Source of the DNA: Lepus europaeus
Taxonomy: Eukaryota; Chordata; Mammalia; Lagomorpha; Leporidae
DNA: 64,000 nt
Direction: 5' to 3'
NCBI RefSeq assembly: GCF_033115175.1
Contig: NC_084844.1
Span: forward strand, 29,421,885 to 29,485,884
The position numbers were made by a program, and so were the translations under genes. Every line of letters begins with the position of its first letter. Within the stretch, counting starts at the first letter, position 1. The notes below the pieces were generated by a model, which did no database searches, had not been told where the DNA came from, and saw nothing but the letters and a program-made list of their open reading frames with translations. Below, piece after piece: positions 38,181-49,843 of this stretch.

Positions 38181-38291
38181 AACTTCCAGATCATGGGCTC
38201 TGATCCATTTTCTTATAAGGCAAAATTTAAATAAATATACATTTATGTTATTTTTCTATCAAAAAACTTTGAGGCAATAGAAAGAAAAAAG

Positions 38292-38634
38292 TCAATGCTA
38301 CACAGTGGTGTAGCAGGTGAAGCCATGGCCTGTGGCACTGACATCCCATAAGGGTGCCAGTTGGAGTCCTAGCTAATCCACTTCCAATCCTGCTCCCTGC
38401 TAATGCACTTTGGAAAGCAGCAGAAGATGGTCCAAGTGCTTGGGACTCTATACCCACCAGGAGACTTGAAAGAAGCCCCTGGCTCCTGGCTTCAGATGAG
38501 TCCAGCTCCAGTTCTTGCGGCCGTTTGTACAGTGAAACAGTAGATGGAAGATTCTTTCTCATTCATTCTCTCTCTCTTCTCCTCTCTCTAACTCTGCCTT
38601 TCAAATAAATAAATCAATCTTAAAAAAAAAAAAA
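38292..38634 (+). mobile_element. C-type SINE (diverged)
   Basis: Head TCAATGCTACACAGTGGTG, body CATCCCATAAGGGTGCC, tail CTTTCAAATAAATAAATC then poly(A). More diverged than its neighbours. Confidence 0.85.
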
Positions 38635-38680
38635 GAATGCCAACACCAAAGCCTGCTCAATTAATGAAACATCTTAATGG

Positions 38681-39021
38681 AGGAGCTGACCTTGAGGTGT
38701 AGCAAGTTAAGCCATTGCCTGTGATGCCAGCATCCCATAAAAAGGCTTGTTGGAGTCCTGGCTGCTCCACCTCCAATCTAGCTCCTTGCCAATTATCTGG
38801 GAATAGCAGCAGAAGATGGCCAAAGCACTTGGATTGCTGCCACCCATCTAGGAGATCCAGAAGAAGTTCCAGGCTCCTGGCTTCACCTGGGCCAGCCCTG
38901 GCCGTTGCCGCCATGTGAGGAGTAAACCAACAGGTGGAAGATCTGTGTGTGTGTGTGTGTGTGTCACTCCCTCTCCCTCTCTCTATAACTCTTTGAAAGG
39001 AATAATCTTTAAAAAACAAAA
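38681..39021 (+). mobile_element. C-type SINE (diverged) with internal (GT)n
   Basis: Head GGAGCTGACCTTGAGGTGTAG, body CCAGCATCCCATAAAAAGG, a (GT)n run at about 38944-38965 replacing the start of the usual TC stretch, then CTCTTTGAAAGG and an A-rich end. Third plus-strand SINE in a row. Confidence 0.85.
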
Positions 39022-40035
39022 GAAAATCTTATCGGATTATTTCCATTACAAGCCAAGGTAAGTTCAAGACAACCTTGCAAATGAAAATGAAACTAACTTC
39101 TGAAGTCTTACTAAATGAAAAAAGCACAAATAGAGTCCCAAATCACATTGCTAGAAAAACAGATATTTTTTGAGCCAAATGAAGTCACAAGAAAAGTATA
39201 ATAGTATAGAGACCAAAAAGAATGTACTTAACCTAATTATTGGGCTAATAAAACTCAATAACCACAGAACATCAAAGACATGAATTTCACCAAAGACTTG
39301 TGTTGCCATTTGAAATGATGCAGGAATCTTCTGATGATAAATTTATTGAAGAAATGTGTTAAGGGAAGAGTCTGCTGTCAGAGCACAGATTTTAGTACAG
39401 GACCAAGCATTCTTATTTTCCTATATATCTAGTATACAGGTGTTGTTTTTCTTTCTTTCTCAGAATTAGCAAACAAGATGTAGTTCTTTGAAAACATGCT
39501 TGGCTGCTGTTTCTTAGAAATGAGATGAGAAAAGGCTAAGATTTTAATCTTTACTGAATTCCTGACACAGTCCTGGAAAAGTCATACGAATCTAGTTATC
39601 AAAATTGAATCGATTATTTCTAATCATCTTTACTAATATTTTGTTCACTAAAGATTACGTAAGCAAAGCAACTGAAACACTGTTCATTTTCATACACTAA
39701 AACACTATTATCATTAAAATATCATTAGAAGGTTTTTTTTTTAAAATATGCATATAAAATGTTAATATACTCTTACAGATATAAATTCATATTTCTTTTC
39801 AAGCATACTTAAATTAATAGAGATTCCCTAAATCATTAAAAAAGTTTTTACTATACTCATGTAACGTGATAAGTAGTTTGCTAACTAGAAAGAAGCATAA
39901 TTGGGTCTTTGAATGAGCTTTCAAATTGATAGTAAATATTATATATATTTTATATGGCTAAAATGAATAAAGCGGGGTAGCATAGATCCAACAACATTGA
40001 GAAACATATGCACAAGGTACAATTCTTTTTAATTT
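39022..40035. other. Anonymous DNA containing the first copy of a local duplication
   Basis: AT-rich DNA with no gene recognised. It includes the 187-bp segment at 39101-39287 that recurs at 40829-41016. Confidence 0.45.
39101..39287 (+). repeat. Local direct duplication, copy A
   Basis: Matches 40829-41016 with about six substitutions and one single-base indel in 187 bp (roughly 96% identity by eye). It starts at TGAAGTCTTA and ends at GACATGAATTT. It is not part of any SINE or L1 that I recognise. Confidence 0.93.
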
Positions 40036-40358
40036 TTATTTATTTATTTTAAATGTATTTGAAAGGCAGAGACACAGGCAGAAAGAGACAGACAAATAGA
40101 AATCTTCCATCTGCTGGTTTACTCCTCAAAAGCCCACAAGCAGCTACCAGTCGAAGCCAGAAGCCTGGCACTCAATCTGGGTTTCCTGCATGCATGGCAG
40201 GGACCCAGATACCTGAGTCATCACTATCTGCTTCCTAGGGTACCCAGGAGCAGGAAGCTGAAATTGGAAGTGGAGCTGAGTTGGAACCCAGACAGCCCAA
40301 CACGGGATGAAGGCTTCTGGTATGTTTCTTAACTGATGTGCCAAATGCCTTCCCCAGA
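40036..40358 (-). mobile_element. C-type SINE, divergent subfamily
   Basis: Minus-strand: TTTTTATTTATTTATTTTAAA, GAAAGGCAGAGACACAGGC, ATCTTCCATCTGCTGG, then a body that departs from the common type (GTTTCCTGCATGCATGGCAG; TTGGAACCCAGACAGCC). It shares the divergent middle with the copy at 43972-44312. Confidence 0.8.
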
Positions 40359-40544
40359 AGGGAACACTTTAGACTGAAGAAATTCTAAGTGGCATCATTT
40401 TTAAAGAACTGGACTTAGCAATGTGGATAGTGCTTCACTGAAAAGACAGATTCAGCAGAGGAAGGGAAATGCAAGGAGATTATTACATGGTAGATTGTTC
40501 TTCCATAAGGAATAACCTTGGATGAGGTAATATTTGGGGTAAAT

Positions 40545-40596
40545 AGCAGTTTATATATTTACTTAAAGATAGCAGTTTATATATTTACTTAAAGAT
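40545..40596 (+). repeat. Perfect 26-bp tandem duplication
   Basis: The unit starting AGCAGTTTATATATTTAC and ending AAAGAT is present twice head to tail (40545-40570 and 40571-40596) without mismatch. Confidence 0.95.
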
Positions 40597-40828
40597 AGAG
40601 TATGCAGAGGGAGATACTATAGGATAATGCTACGAAATTAAAATACAAAGAAATCACTTAGTGGCAATAGGAAATTGAATATTTATAATTATGACAGTGA
40701 TTTGAAGGCAAATTTGTATATTGAAAACTATTCTAACAAAAAACTATACAGGATTGTTAAAAACCCATGTGATAATAATGGGAAGGGAGATGAGAATTTT
40801 AGGAATACGGTAAAAAAGGCAAAATATA

Positions 40829-41016
40829 TGAAGTCTTAGTAAATGAAAAAAGCATAAATAGATCCTCAAATCACATTGCTAGCAAAAACAGATATTTTTT
40901 GAGCCAAATGAAGTCACAAGAAAAGTATAATAGTATAGAGACCAAAAACAATGTACTTAACCTAATTATTGGGCTAATAAAACTCAATAACCACAGAACA
41001 TCAAAGACATGAATTT
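40829..41016 (+). repeat. Local direct duplication, copy B
   Basis: Second copy of the segment at 39101-39287, in the same orientation, about 1.7 kb apart. Flanks of the two copies are unrelated on both sides. No A-tail or flanking short duplication is evident, which argues against retroposition. Confidence 0.93.
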
Positions 41017-42691
41017 TTGTCCTTTGTCGTCCCCATATGCAGGTTAACATCATGGAAATATCAAAGAACCCAACGGCGTAATTTAATGTTCAAACATTGA
41101 CTATGATCTTTAAAGTTTGCAAATCCTAAAATCTGGATGCCTCCCTTCCTATACAGAATAAGAGAACACCACCCACCATGATGTCTTTTCCCAAAATCTC
41201 TGGAAAATGCCTTGGTTTCATTCAGCAGCAGAAATCCTCCATCTATCTGCTTCCTGCAGAAGATATATGATATTTGCATTTGTTTATCCAATTTTCCATG
41301 AGCTTAATCTGAGTAGCAATCTAATTTATTCTCTGAGGATAGAGCAAAACAGCTTGTCTCTTTTCAGAAAGTATGTGGACTGAATTATTTATTTCTAACT
41401 TCTTAAGAAGCTTATAAAATGCAGGATGAAAGGTCAGGATTAATTAAAAAATAGTGTGAATTCCAACAGAAGAAATGTATGTTAATTGGCAAAAAAAAAA
41501 CTGCTGTAGCCATTAGCCTATTGATATTCAGCAAAATTTAACTGGACTGGAAAAAAACACCTCATTTCTAACAAATTGTGTGTTGTAATAATGTTGATTG
41601 TGTTGAAGCACATGCAATTTTTGAATAAAACTGTTCCATAAGGGTGGGTCCTCACTGACACCTCTTTCCCCCATTGTCAAAGCCAGGAAAAGCCAATCAA
41701 GATTTTGGCAAAACCATTAAGGGCAGATGGATCTGGTTGTATGTAGAATGTCAGGATTAGGGAAGTTGTAGCTTTATCTCATAATGTCCAGGCTCTCTAA
41801 ATAATGCAAGCTAATGATGGTATCATTTATGCTAATGAGAATTCAGCATGACTCCCCATGTATTTAGAAGTATTTGTGTTCACTGCTGTTCATTGGGTTA
41901 ATACATGTGGTAAAGATGGAGAGCAGATCTGGGAATCAGAATATATGAGATTTACCTCTTGATTAGTCTTCACTTTCTATTCTCTGTGTACACTCATGCA
42001 GAGAGCATCTTGATTTAGATGTATAAACTCACTGCTCCAAACCACACATTCCAAATAAATCTCATAATCTTCTCTGCAAAGACGAATTTTTGTGTACAAT
42101 TTCCCAACCATTTATTCCATTTGAATAAGTAGTTATTTGCCATGTACTGTCCTGGAGTTAGAGCAATAAAGACAGACATGTAGATAAGCTGTGCTCAGGA
42201 AGCTTATGACCAAATGGTGGGGAGCAGACACATAATGAAATGCAGTTCACTACAATTTAATGAGCTACATGATAGACAGAAATGTTTCATATGGCTTTAA
42301 CTCTTCCAGTGCGCCAAACCCTATAGCCAAGTGTCACTTAATTTTAGGTCAATTTCCCTTCATTATAATGAATATAATAAGCTCTAAGCAAACAAGGATG
42401 ATGTTTGAACATGGTAGGCATTCAATAAATATTTACAGAATAAAATATTTGGATACCCAAAAGATATTAGAACTCTGTAGGTACTGAACAAATATTTGTT
42501 AAATGAATAAAAATGCTCTCCTTTTCAGTTAGTTCTATGAGAGAAAGTTATTACCTTCTACTTAGATTATCAGAGAGCACCCTTATCTCCAGTTTTTCCT
42601 TTTTTCTGACACTCAAGGACTAAACCATCAAATATACAAATAACTAACATCTAATATAGGTGTTGACAAAATTTTCTCTAAGGAAAAGTTT
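41017..42691. other. Anonymous DNA with ancient repeat traces
   Basis: No gene recognised. A partial MITE-like match lies at 41262-41312 (ATTTTCCATGAGCTTAATC). Old LINE 3'-type phrases occur at 42140-42235 and 42405-42440 (GTAGGCATTCAATAAATATT), too decayed for a firm call. Confidence 0.4.
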
Positions 42692-42708
42692 GCATAGTAA
42701 TTATTTTC

Positions 42709-43076
42709 TTTTTTTTTTCTTTCTTTCTTTTTTTTTTTTTTTTTTTTTTTGACAGGCAGAGTGGACAGTGAGAGAGAGACAGAGAGAAAGGTCCTCCCTT
42801 TGCCGTTGGTTCACTCTCCAATGGCCGCCGCGGTAGGCGCGCTGCGGCCGGCGTACCGCGCTGATCCGATGGCAGGAGCCAGGTGCTTCTCCTGGTCTCC
42901 CACAGGGTGCAGGGCCCAAGGACTTGAGCCATCCTCCACTGCACTCCTCGGCCACGGCAGAGAGCTGGCCTGGAAGAGGAGCAACCGGGACAGGATCGGG
43001 GCCCCGACCGGGACTAGAACCCGGTGTGCCGGCGCCGCAAGGCGGAGGATTAGCCTAGTGAGCCGCGGTGCTGGCC
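42709..43076 (-). mobile_element. Very young C-type SINE with perfect 17-bp target duplication
   Basis: Minus-strand copy with a long T/TTTC run (reversed poly(A) tail), body near consensus, and reversed head ending CGGTGCTGGCC. The duplication GCATAGTAATTATTTTC is perfect at 42692-42708 and 43077-43093. CpG sites are largely kept. Confidence 0.97.
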
Positions 43077-43093
43077 GCATAGTAATTATTTTC

Positions 43094-43794
43094 AATGGTG
43101 TCTTTTGCTACTTCTCCACTCTGCCAATTTAATGTGAAAATAACTGCAGCCAAAATGTTAACAAATGAGCAAGCTAGGTTGTGTTCCAATAAAAACTATT
43201 TACAAAAACAGGCAGTACAGTATGGGGACCCCTGATTGAATGGCTACTCCTAAATTTATAGAGCAATTCCAAAACCTTATTTTACTAGATTGATATGAGA
43301 TTATGGTGGTTTAGTGCACTTGTTCAACAAATACCAGTTGTTCTCCTTTTTGTTGTAAAAGGAATTGATTGTGTATAAGGGATAGGAAGGGAATAAGTCA
43401 AAATTCTTCTCCTAGTAGAACTCATAGTTCAATCCAAAGTTGTAAACATATAGTTGGCATGCAGAAACACAAATACTATATTAATCATATGTACAGAATG
43501 CTCAGAGAAATTAGAGGCTATTGTCATTTTTTGTGCTACATTACTAGTGAAATTCTCAATAAACAAAAAACACATTTTATTAGAACTATCTAGATAAAAT
43601 AAAACAAATTTTAAAGTCTCCATCTCCCAAAATGCTGGTTGTAAACTCATTTGTATTTAGGTGCTAGTGGAATCTAGTTGAAGCATCCTGCTCCCAATCT
43701 CTTTGTTTCAATAAAAGATGTTCATATTTACATCTCTGAAGGAAGCATATACCTTTCTCCTGAATAACCAAGGATAGCACAAAGAGAATGGATC
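43094..43794. other. Anonymous intergenic DNA
   Basis: No gene or confident repeat recognised. Confidence 0.4.
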
Positions 43795-43971
43795 TTGGGA
43801 GTTAGAGACCTGAATTCAAATGCAGACTCCCATCAGTTATTAACATAACAATGATGAGGAAAATATTTCTTATCTTCAGATATTTCACCTATAAAGTAAG
43901 AATCATAATATTTACAACAGAGGAATTTGTGGGAATCAAAGGAAATAAAGTATCAAGTGGCTAGGATTTTT
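43795..43971 (+). mobile_element. MIR SINE relic
   Basis: GATCTTGGGAGTTAGAGACC, TGAATTCAAATGCAGACTCC, TATCTTCAGATATTTCACC, TATAAAGTAAGAATCATAA and AGGAATTTGTGGGAATCAAA follow the order of MIR landmarks. It is cut on the right by the SINE at 43972 and may continue after it (TTCTAGGTGCTTTGTACC). Confidence 0.65.
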
Positions 43972-44312
43972 TTTTAATTTTGAAAACATTTATATTATTT
44001 GTTTGAAAAGCAGGGAGACAGAGGTGGAGATGGAGATATAGAGAAAGATCTGCTGCCTACTGAAAGAGAGAGCTAACAATTGCTGGGTTACTCCAGAAAT
44101 GCATGCAAACGACAGGCTGAAGACTGGAGGCAGGAACTCAATCCAGTTCTCCCACAAGCAAGGCAGGGAACCAACCTTTTGAACCCTCATTTGCTGCCTC
44201 CCAGGTTGCATGTTAGCAGGAAACTGGAATGGACAGTTGAGCCACAACTCAGCAACCAAGTAACCAAGTAACCAGGTGGCTGCTTAATTGTGAGGCTAAA
44301 GGCCCACTCCAA
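43972..44312 (-). mobile_element. C-type SINE, divergent subfamily, inserted in MIR
   Basis: Minus-strand, same divergent type as 40036-40358 (TTGTTTGAAAAGCAGGGAGAC; TTGCTGGGTTACTCC; CAGGTTGCATGTTAGCAGG). Contains a 9-bp repeat AAGTAACCA in tandem near 44259. Imperfect flanking match CTAGGATTTTT / CCTGGATTTTT. Confidence 0.75.
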
Positions 44313-45284
44313 GGTCCTGGATTTTTCTAGGTGCTTTGTACCTGACTCTCAGTTTTACCCATGGCATAAGCAAGCTCTATGTTTCTGATCTTGTTCCAGA
44401 CCCTGTTCCTGCGTGCTGCTGCTTGTCAGCTAGTGTTAGCCAGAGTCTGAGGCTCTAGATTTCAGCCATGCCTTTAGACTGTTTTCTGATCCCTGCTCCA
44501 AGTTTAGGGGAAAAAATGAATTATAGAGATCTAAAATATAATTTTCTTATATAAGCAAAACAATTTAAGATAATAATAAAAATGATATTAATATTAGTAG
44601 TAATAGTAGGTAATGTTCACTGAGTGCTTATTAGATTACAGGCACTACATGTTTATTCATTATCTCATTGTATGAAAAAAAGCACACACACAGACACTAT
44701 AAATCCTAATATTTTAAGGGTTTAAAGACAAAGAATTTGAAGTTTTAGAAGGTTCAAAACCTGGACTCCAGCAAGCTCTTGATTCTCCCAGTAGCACTCC
44801 CAAAAGTCATAACCCAAACAATTTATAAGCTGATCTGTCATTCATTAATAAAAAGTCTATAAACAATTAACCCACAATAGCAAGCTAGTAGTTATCTCTA
44901 TCTTTATTTTATCTATGAATTTTATCTATGAATTTTATATGGCCTCATACATGAATATGAATGATACATATCTATTTTATCTATGCTTCTTTATGAATAT
45001 CTATTTATCCACCCATCCATGTTTCTTCCTTTTTGTTGAATAATGGAGTTTGTACCCATCATACTCTCAAAAAATGATGTTACTATACCATACTAATGTA
45101 ATCACTGATTACTAAGCCTAGAAAATTTTTCAAACAGTATGTTCTGCCTTCTTTCTTATAACACTAATTTGTTATTTTAATCTGATTATGCTGTTACTGG
45201 AGTGTCCTTTGGAGCCATACATTTCCTCTAAGCACTTCTGGTGTGCTTCAAAGGATGGAAGCATTTTAATTCTCAATTTACCAG

Positions 45285-45288
<4 letters not shown>
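44313..45288. other. Anonymous DNA with a possible MIR fragment
   Basis: No gene recognised. At 44605-44690, GTTCACTGAGTGCTTATTAG and GGCACTACATGTTTATTC resemble a reversed MIR core. ATTTTATCTATGAATTTTATC near 44909 is a short local repeat. Confidence 0.4.

Positions 45289-45362
<74 letters not shown>
45289..45362. repeat. Compound (TC)n(AC)n microsatellite
   Basis: About 17 TC units run directly into about 20 AC units without interruption. Confidence 0.96.
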
Positions 45363-45363
<1 letters not shown>

Positions 45364-45388
45364 GTGTCTATCAGAGTTTAAAATTTTA

Positions 45389-45852
45389 GGGGCCAGCATT
45401 TTGGAATAGCGTGTTAAGCCATTGCTTGCAACACCAGCATCCCATATGGGTGCTGGTTCATGCTCCAGCTGTTCCACTTCCAATTCCCCTCCTGGCTATT
45501 GAACATGGAAAAGCAGTGGAAGATGGAACAAGTGCTTGGGTTCCTGCCATTTCTGTGGCAGTCCAGGAAGAAGTTCCAGGATTCAGTTTGGCCCAGACAC
45601 GGCTATTGCAGCCATTTGCAAAGTGAACCAGCAGATGGAACATTCTTTGATCCTTCTTTCCTTCCTTCCTTCCTTCCTTCCTTCCTTCCTTCCTTCCTTC
45701 CTTCCTTCCTTCCTTCCTTCCATCCTTCCTTCCTACCTACCTACCTACCTACCTACCTATCTAACTGCCTATCATCTATCTATCTAATCTATCTCCCTCA
45801 CCTCACACACCAATAACTGCTATGTTCATATAAATAAATCTTTAAAAAAATT
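45389..45852 (+). mobile_element. C-type SINE enlarged by tetranucleotide repeats
   Basis: Head GGGGCCAGCATTTTGGAATAG, body CATCCCATATGGGTGCTGG, and tail ATAAATAAATCTTTAAAAA. Between body and tail the usual TC tract is replaced by (TTCC)n, (CTAC)n and (TATC)n arrays (about 45650-45783), giving some 120 bp extra. Confidence 0.92.
45650..45783. repeat. (TTCC)n(CTAC)n(TATC)n tetranucleotide array
   Basis: About 17 near-perfect TTCC units, then about six CTAC units, then TATC units, all inside the SINE tail region. Confidence 0.95.
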
Positions 45853-46049
45853 AAAGACCAGATGGAAAATGTATTTTTTGGAAAGAGTGGAAGGTGATCA
45901 CTTAACTTGTTGAAAACCTTACTAGATGATAAACATCAGCTCCAGTTTGAGAACAAATAGCAACTGACAGCTCTGTCTCTCCATCTGCTTCAGTGATGAG
46001 GACATAATTGGAGTTGGTAGGGAGCATGTTAAATTTGCAGTTTTTTTTT

Positions 46050-46095
46050 TTTTTACCTTGACTTCACATTAGAATTACCAAGGAAGTTTTTTATT
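46050..46095. mobile_element. Possible MER5A-type fragment
   Basis: ACCTTGACTTCACATTAGAATTACCAAGGAAG resembles in part the start of MER5A. Only the terminal ~40 bp are recognisable, so this is tentative. Confidence 0.35.
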
Positions 46096-46723
46096 AACCT
46101 TTTTATTTTTGAGAAATATGCATATGTAGGGAATAATACAGCATATTCCCATGTGTACTTTGTCCCTTCAAAAACAATACTATATCACAAACTGCAGTAC
46201 AATATCACTCCAGGGTGTTGACATCAGCACAGCTAGGATACAGGCAATTTTCATCACCACAAGGATATTTTCCATTTCCTTTTTATAGCCATACATATTT
46301 TCCTTCTACACTTAGCACCCTTTCATTGGTACACAGAAAGCATTCATCTGTGCCTCATTTCTCCAGTTTTGTCATTTTACCATTACATGAAATCACACAC
46401 TCATCCAGGTTGTGCATTTGGGGATTGACTTTTCACTCAGTAGGATTATCTGGAGATTCATTAAATTGTTAGTTAAATTCTCCATGGAATAGTTCACAGA
46501 TTTTTTTATTTTGCTGAGTATGTTCCATGATCTGGATAGACACTTTGGTTAATCTTTCACCCGCTGAAGAATATCTAGGTTGTTTCCAGCTTGGACTTAC
46601 TATAAGTAGAACTGATACATGCATTAGCACACAGATTTTTGTACAACTAAGTTTTCACTTCTCTGAAGGAAACGCCCATGTATGGAATTTCTGGGTAAAA
46701 TAATAGCTTCATGTTTAATTTTT

Positions 46724-47041
46724 TTAAGATTTATTTATTTGAAAGGTAGAGTTACAGAGAGGCAGAGAGAGAGAGAGAGAGGTTTTCCATTTGCTGGTCC
46801 ACCCCCCAAATGGCCACAACTGCAGGAGCTGAGCTGATCCAAAGCCAGGAGCCAAGAGGCTCCTCCAGGTTCCCTATGCGGGCACAGAGGGCCCAAAACT
46901 TGGGCTATCCTCTATTGTTCTCCCAGGCCAAAGTAGAGAGCTAGATTGCAAATGGAGTAGTCAAGACTTGAACCAGTGCCCACATGGGATGCCAGCATTG
47001 CAAATGGAGGCCTCATCCACTGTGCCACAGTGCCAGCCCCA
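46724..47041 (-). mobile_element. C-type SINE in the old L1
   Basis: Minus-strand: AAGATTTATTTATTTGAAAGG start, reversed head ending CACAGTGCCAGCCCC. Imperfect duplication TCATGTTTAATTTTT / TCACATTTAATTTTT at its borders. Confidence 0.93.
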
Positions 47042-49172
47042 TCACATTTAATTTTTAAAGAATGCCAAAAGTTTTCTAGAGGAGCCAAACAAGTTTATGT
47101 TTTCACTAGCAATGTATCAATGATCCAGTTTTCCTATATCCTTGCAAGCATTTGGAGTTGTCATTGTTGGCTGTTGTCATCTGTTTTTTGCTGTTTTAAA
47201 ATTTTTAGCTATTCTGAGAGTGATATCTCACTGAGGTTTTAATTTATAATTATTAATGACTAATATGGCACATTTTTCATGTGGTTATTTGCTATTTATC
47301 TCCTTTGCCAAAATGTCTTTCCATTCTTTTACTTATTTTCTGAATGTTTGCTTTTTCTGAGTGTTTGCTTTTTTTGTTGTTGAGTGTTGAGAGTTCTTTG
47401 TATGTTCCAAGTACCAGTCCTTGGTCTCAGAAGTCATTTGTAAATATTTTTCCCACCATGTAGATTGCTTTTTCATCCTGTTTGTGGAATTATTTGCAGA
47501 GCAAAGATTTTAGTTTTAATGAAATATATAAATTTTTCCTTTAATGACAGATGGTTTGGTTGTAAAAGCTAAGAACCCAATTCCTATCCAGGATTATGAA
47601 TATTGTCTCATGATTTAAAAAAAAAGTATAATTTTACATTGTACATTTTAAGTTCACCTTTATATAAATTGTAGGATCAGGTTGAAGATTATTTTTCTTT
47701 GTTTTATTTAATTATTGACAATGTATATTCAGTTACTCCAGCACCATTTGTTGAAAAAGTTTTTATCTTTGCTAGATTAATTTTGCAACTTAATCAGAAA
47801 TAGATTGGGCATTTTTTATATCTGTGTAGTTTTATTTATAAGTTCTGCCCTCTGCTGCATTGTCAATGAGTCTATCCCCCTACTAATATCAGTTATGAAC
47901 CAGAGTAGTGAGATAATTGTCTTAAAATCAGGTAGTGATTGCTTCCATCTTATTCTTCTTTGTAAAATTGTTTTTAGTTAACATTAGAGTTCTTTTATCT
48001 TGCATATAAATCTAGAATAACTTTCTGTGTATCTCCTAAATATCTTGCTGGGATTATGCAGGAATCAGGTTAAAACCACACATCAAATTGTGGAAAATTA
48101 TATTTATTATGTTGATATTGAGTTTTTCTATCAACAAACTGACATTTCTCTCCATCTACTTATGTATTTTTTTATACTTTCATCAGTATTTCATAATTTC
48201 CAGCATGCAAGTCTTGTCTATGTTTTGTTAGGTTTACCTTTAAGTATTTCATTCCCTGAGAAACTGTAAATGATATTACATTTTTAACTTTTGTGTTTAG
48301 TGCTATTTGTGTAAATATTTTTATACTGATGAATTCTGTCTGTTAATACTTAAGTTTTTTTTTTAATCTATATCCATGAGGGAAATTGGTTAGCATTTTC
48401 CTCCTTTTTTGGTACTGTTTTGTCTGTTTAGTATTAGAGTAATTCTAACTTCATCAAGTAACATGTGTTCTCTTATTTTCTGGAAGAGTTCATGTAAAAT
48501 TGGTGTTAACTTTTTTTCTCAAGTGGTAGAATTTTACAGTGCAACCACATGTGTCTGGAGGTTTCTTATTTGTGAATTTTTAAATTATAAATTCAATTCC
48601 CTTAATTGTTATAGGGCTGTTTTAATTATTTGTTACCTTTTGAGTGAGTTGTGGTAGTTTGCAATTTTTGAGAAAGTGCTCCATTTCTTCTCTAAGTTCC
48701 TAAATTATTGTACAGTTGCTCTTAGTTTTTCCATTATTTTTTGATATCTATAAGGTCTGTAGTGATATTACTCATTTTGTTTCTAAAATTAGTAACTTGT
48801 TTCTTTTTATTTGTGAATAGTTGCCAATTTACTGTTCTGTTCAACTAGATTTTTTCATTAATTTTATTAATTTGTTTTTTCATTGATTTTATTAGTTAAT
48901 TTATGTTTGCAATTTGTTTGTTATAGTCATGTGTTTTTGCTGCAACCATTTGGATTTATTTGGCACTTCTTTTCCTATGTTGTTGAACTAAGAGTTTAGA
49001 TGATTTATTTGAGATGCTTCCTTTTTTCTATGTGTATTAATTGGTATCAATTTCCCTCTCAGCACTGTTTAATCCATCACACAACTTCGATTATGTTGTT
49101 CAATTCAATGAAAAGTTGTTCTTCCTTGAAACTTCCTTTTGATATATAGATTATTTCTAATATATATTATTA

Positions 49173-49467
49173 GTATTAAAGATTTATTCATTTATTTGAA
49201 AGATAGAGCAACAGAGAGAGATATTCCTTGTGCTGGTTCACTATCCAAATGCCAGCAACAGACAGGGTTAGGCCAAGCTAGAGCCAGGAACCAGGAATGC
49301 CATCAAGGTCTCCCAGGTAGGTGGCAGGGTCCAAATACTTGCACATCTTCCACTGCTTTCCCAGGTGCATTACAAGGGAGCTGGATCAGAAGCAGAACAG
49401 CCAGGACATGAACTGGCACTCTGCTATGTCATCTCAGAAGCAGCCACTTAAGTGACTGTGTCAAAAT
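49173..49467 (-). mobile_element. C-type SINE (older) in the old L1
   Basis: Minus-strand: AAAGATTTATTCATTTATTTG start, CCATCAAGGTCTCCCAGG, GGACATGAACTGGCACTC, ending near GACTGTGTCAAAATACC. Diverged. Confidence 0.85.
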
Positions 49468-49509
49468 ACCAATTTCTCACAGATTATTTATCGTATGTTT
49501 GTAATTTCT

Positions 49510-49843
49510 TTTTTTTTTTTTTTTTTGACAGGCAGAGTGGACAGTGAGAGAGAGAGACAGAGAGAAGGGTCTTCCTTTTTGCCGTTGGTTTACCCTCCAA
49601 TGGCCGCTGCGGCCAGTGTATCTCACTGATCCGAAGCCAGGAGCCAGGTGCTTCTCCTGGTCTCCCATGCGGGTGCAGGGCCCAAGGACTTGGGCTATCC
49701 TCCACTGCACTCCTGGGCCATAGCAGAGAGCTGGCCTGGAAGAGGGGCAACCGGGATAGAATCCGGTGCCCCAACCGTAACTAGAACCCGGGGTGCCAGC
49801 GCCACAAGGCGGAGGATTAGCCTGTTAAGCCACGGCGCCGGCC
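49510..49843 (-). mobile_element. Young C-type SINE in the old L1
   Basis: Minus-strand near-consensus copy from a ~18-nt T run and GACAGGCAGAGTGGACAG to the reversed head GCCACGGCGCCGGCC. Perfect 11-bp duplication TTGTAATTTCT at 49499-49509 and 49844-49854. Confidence 0.95.
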
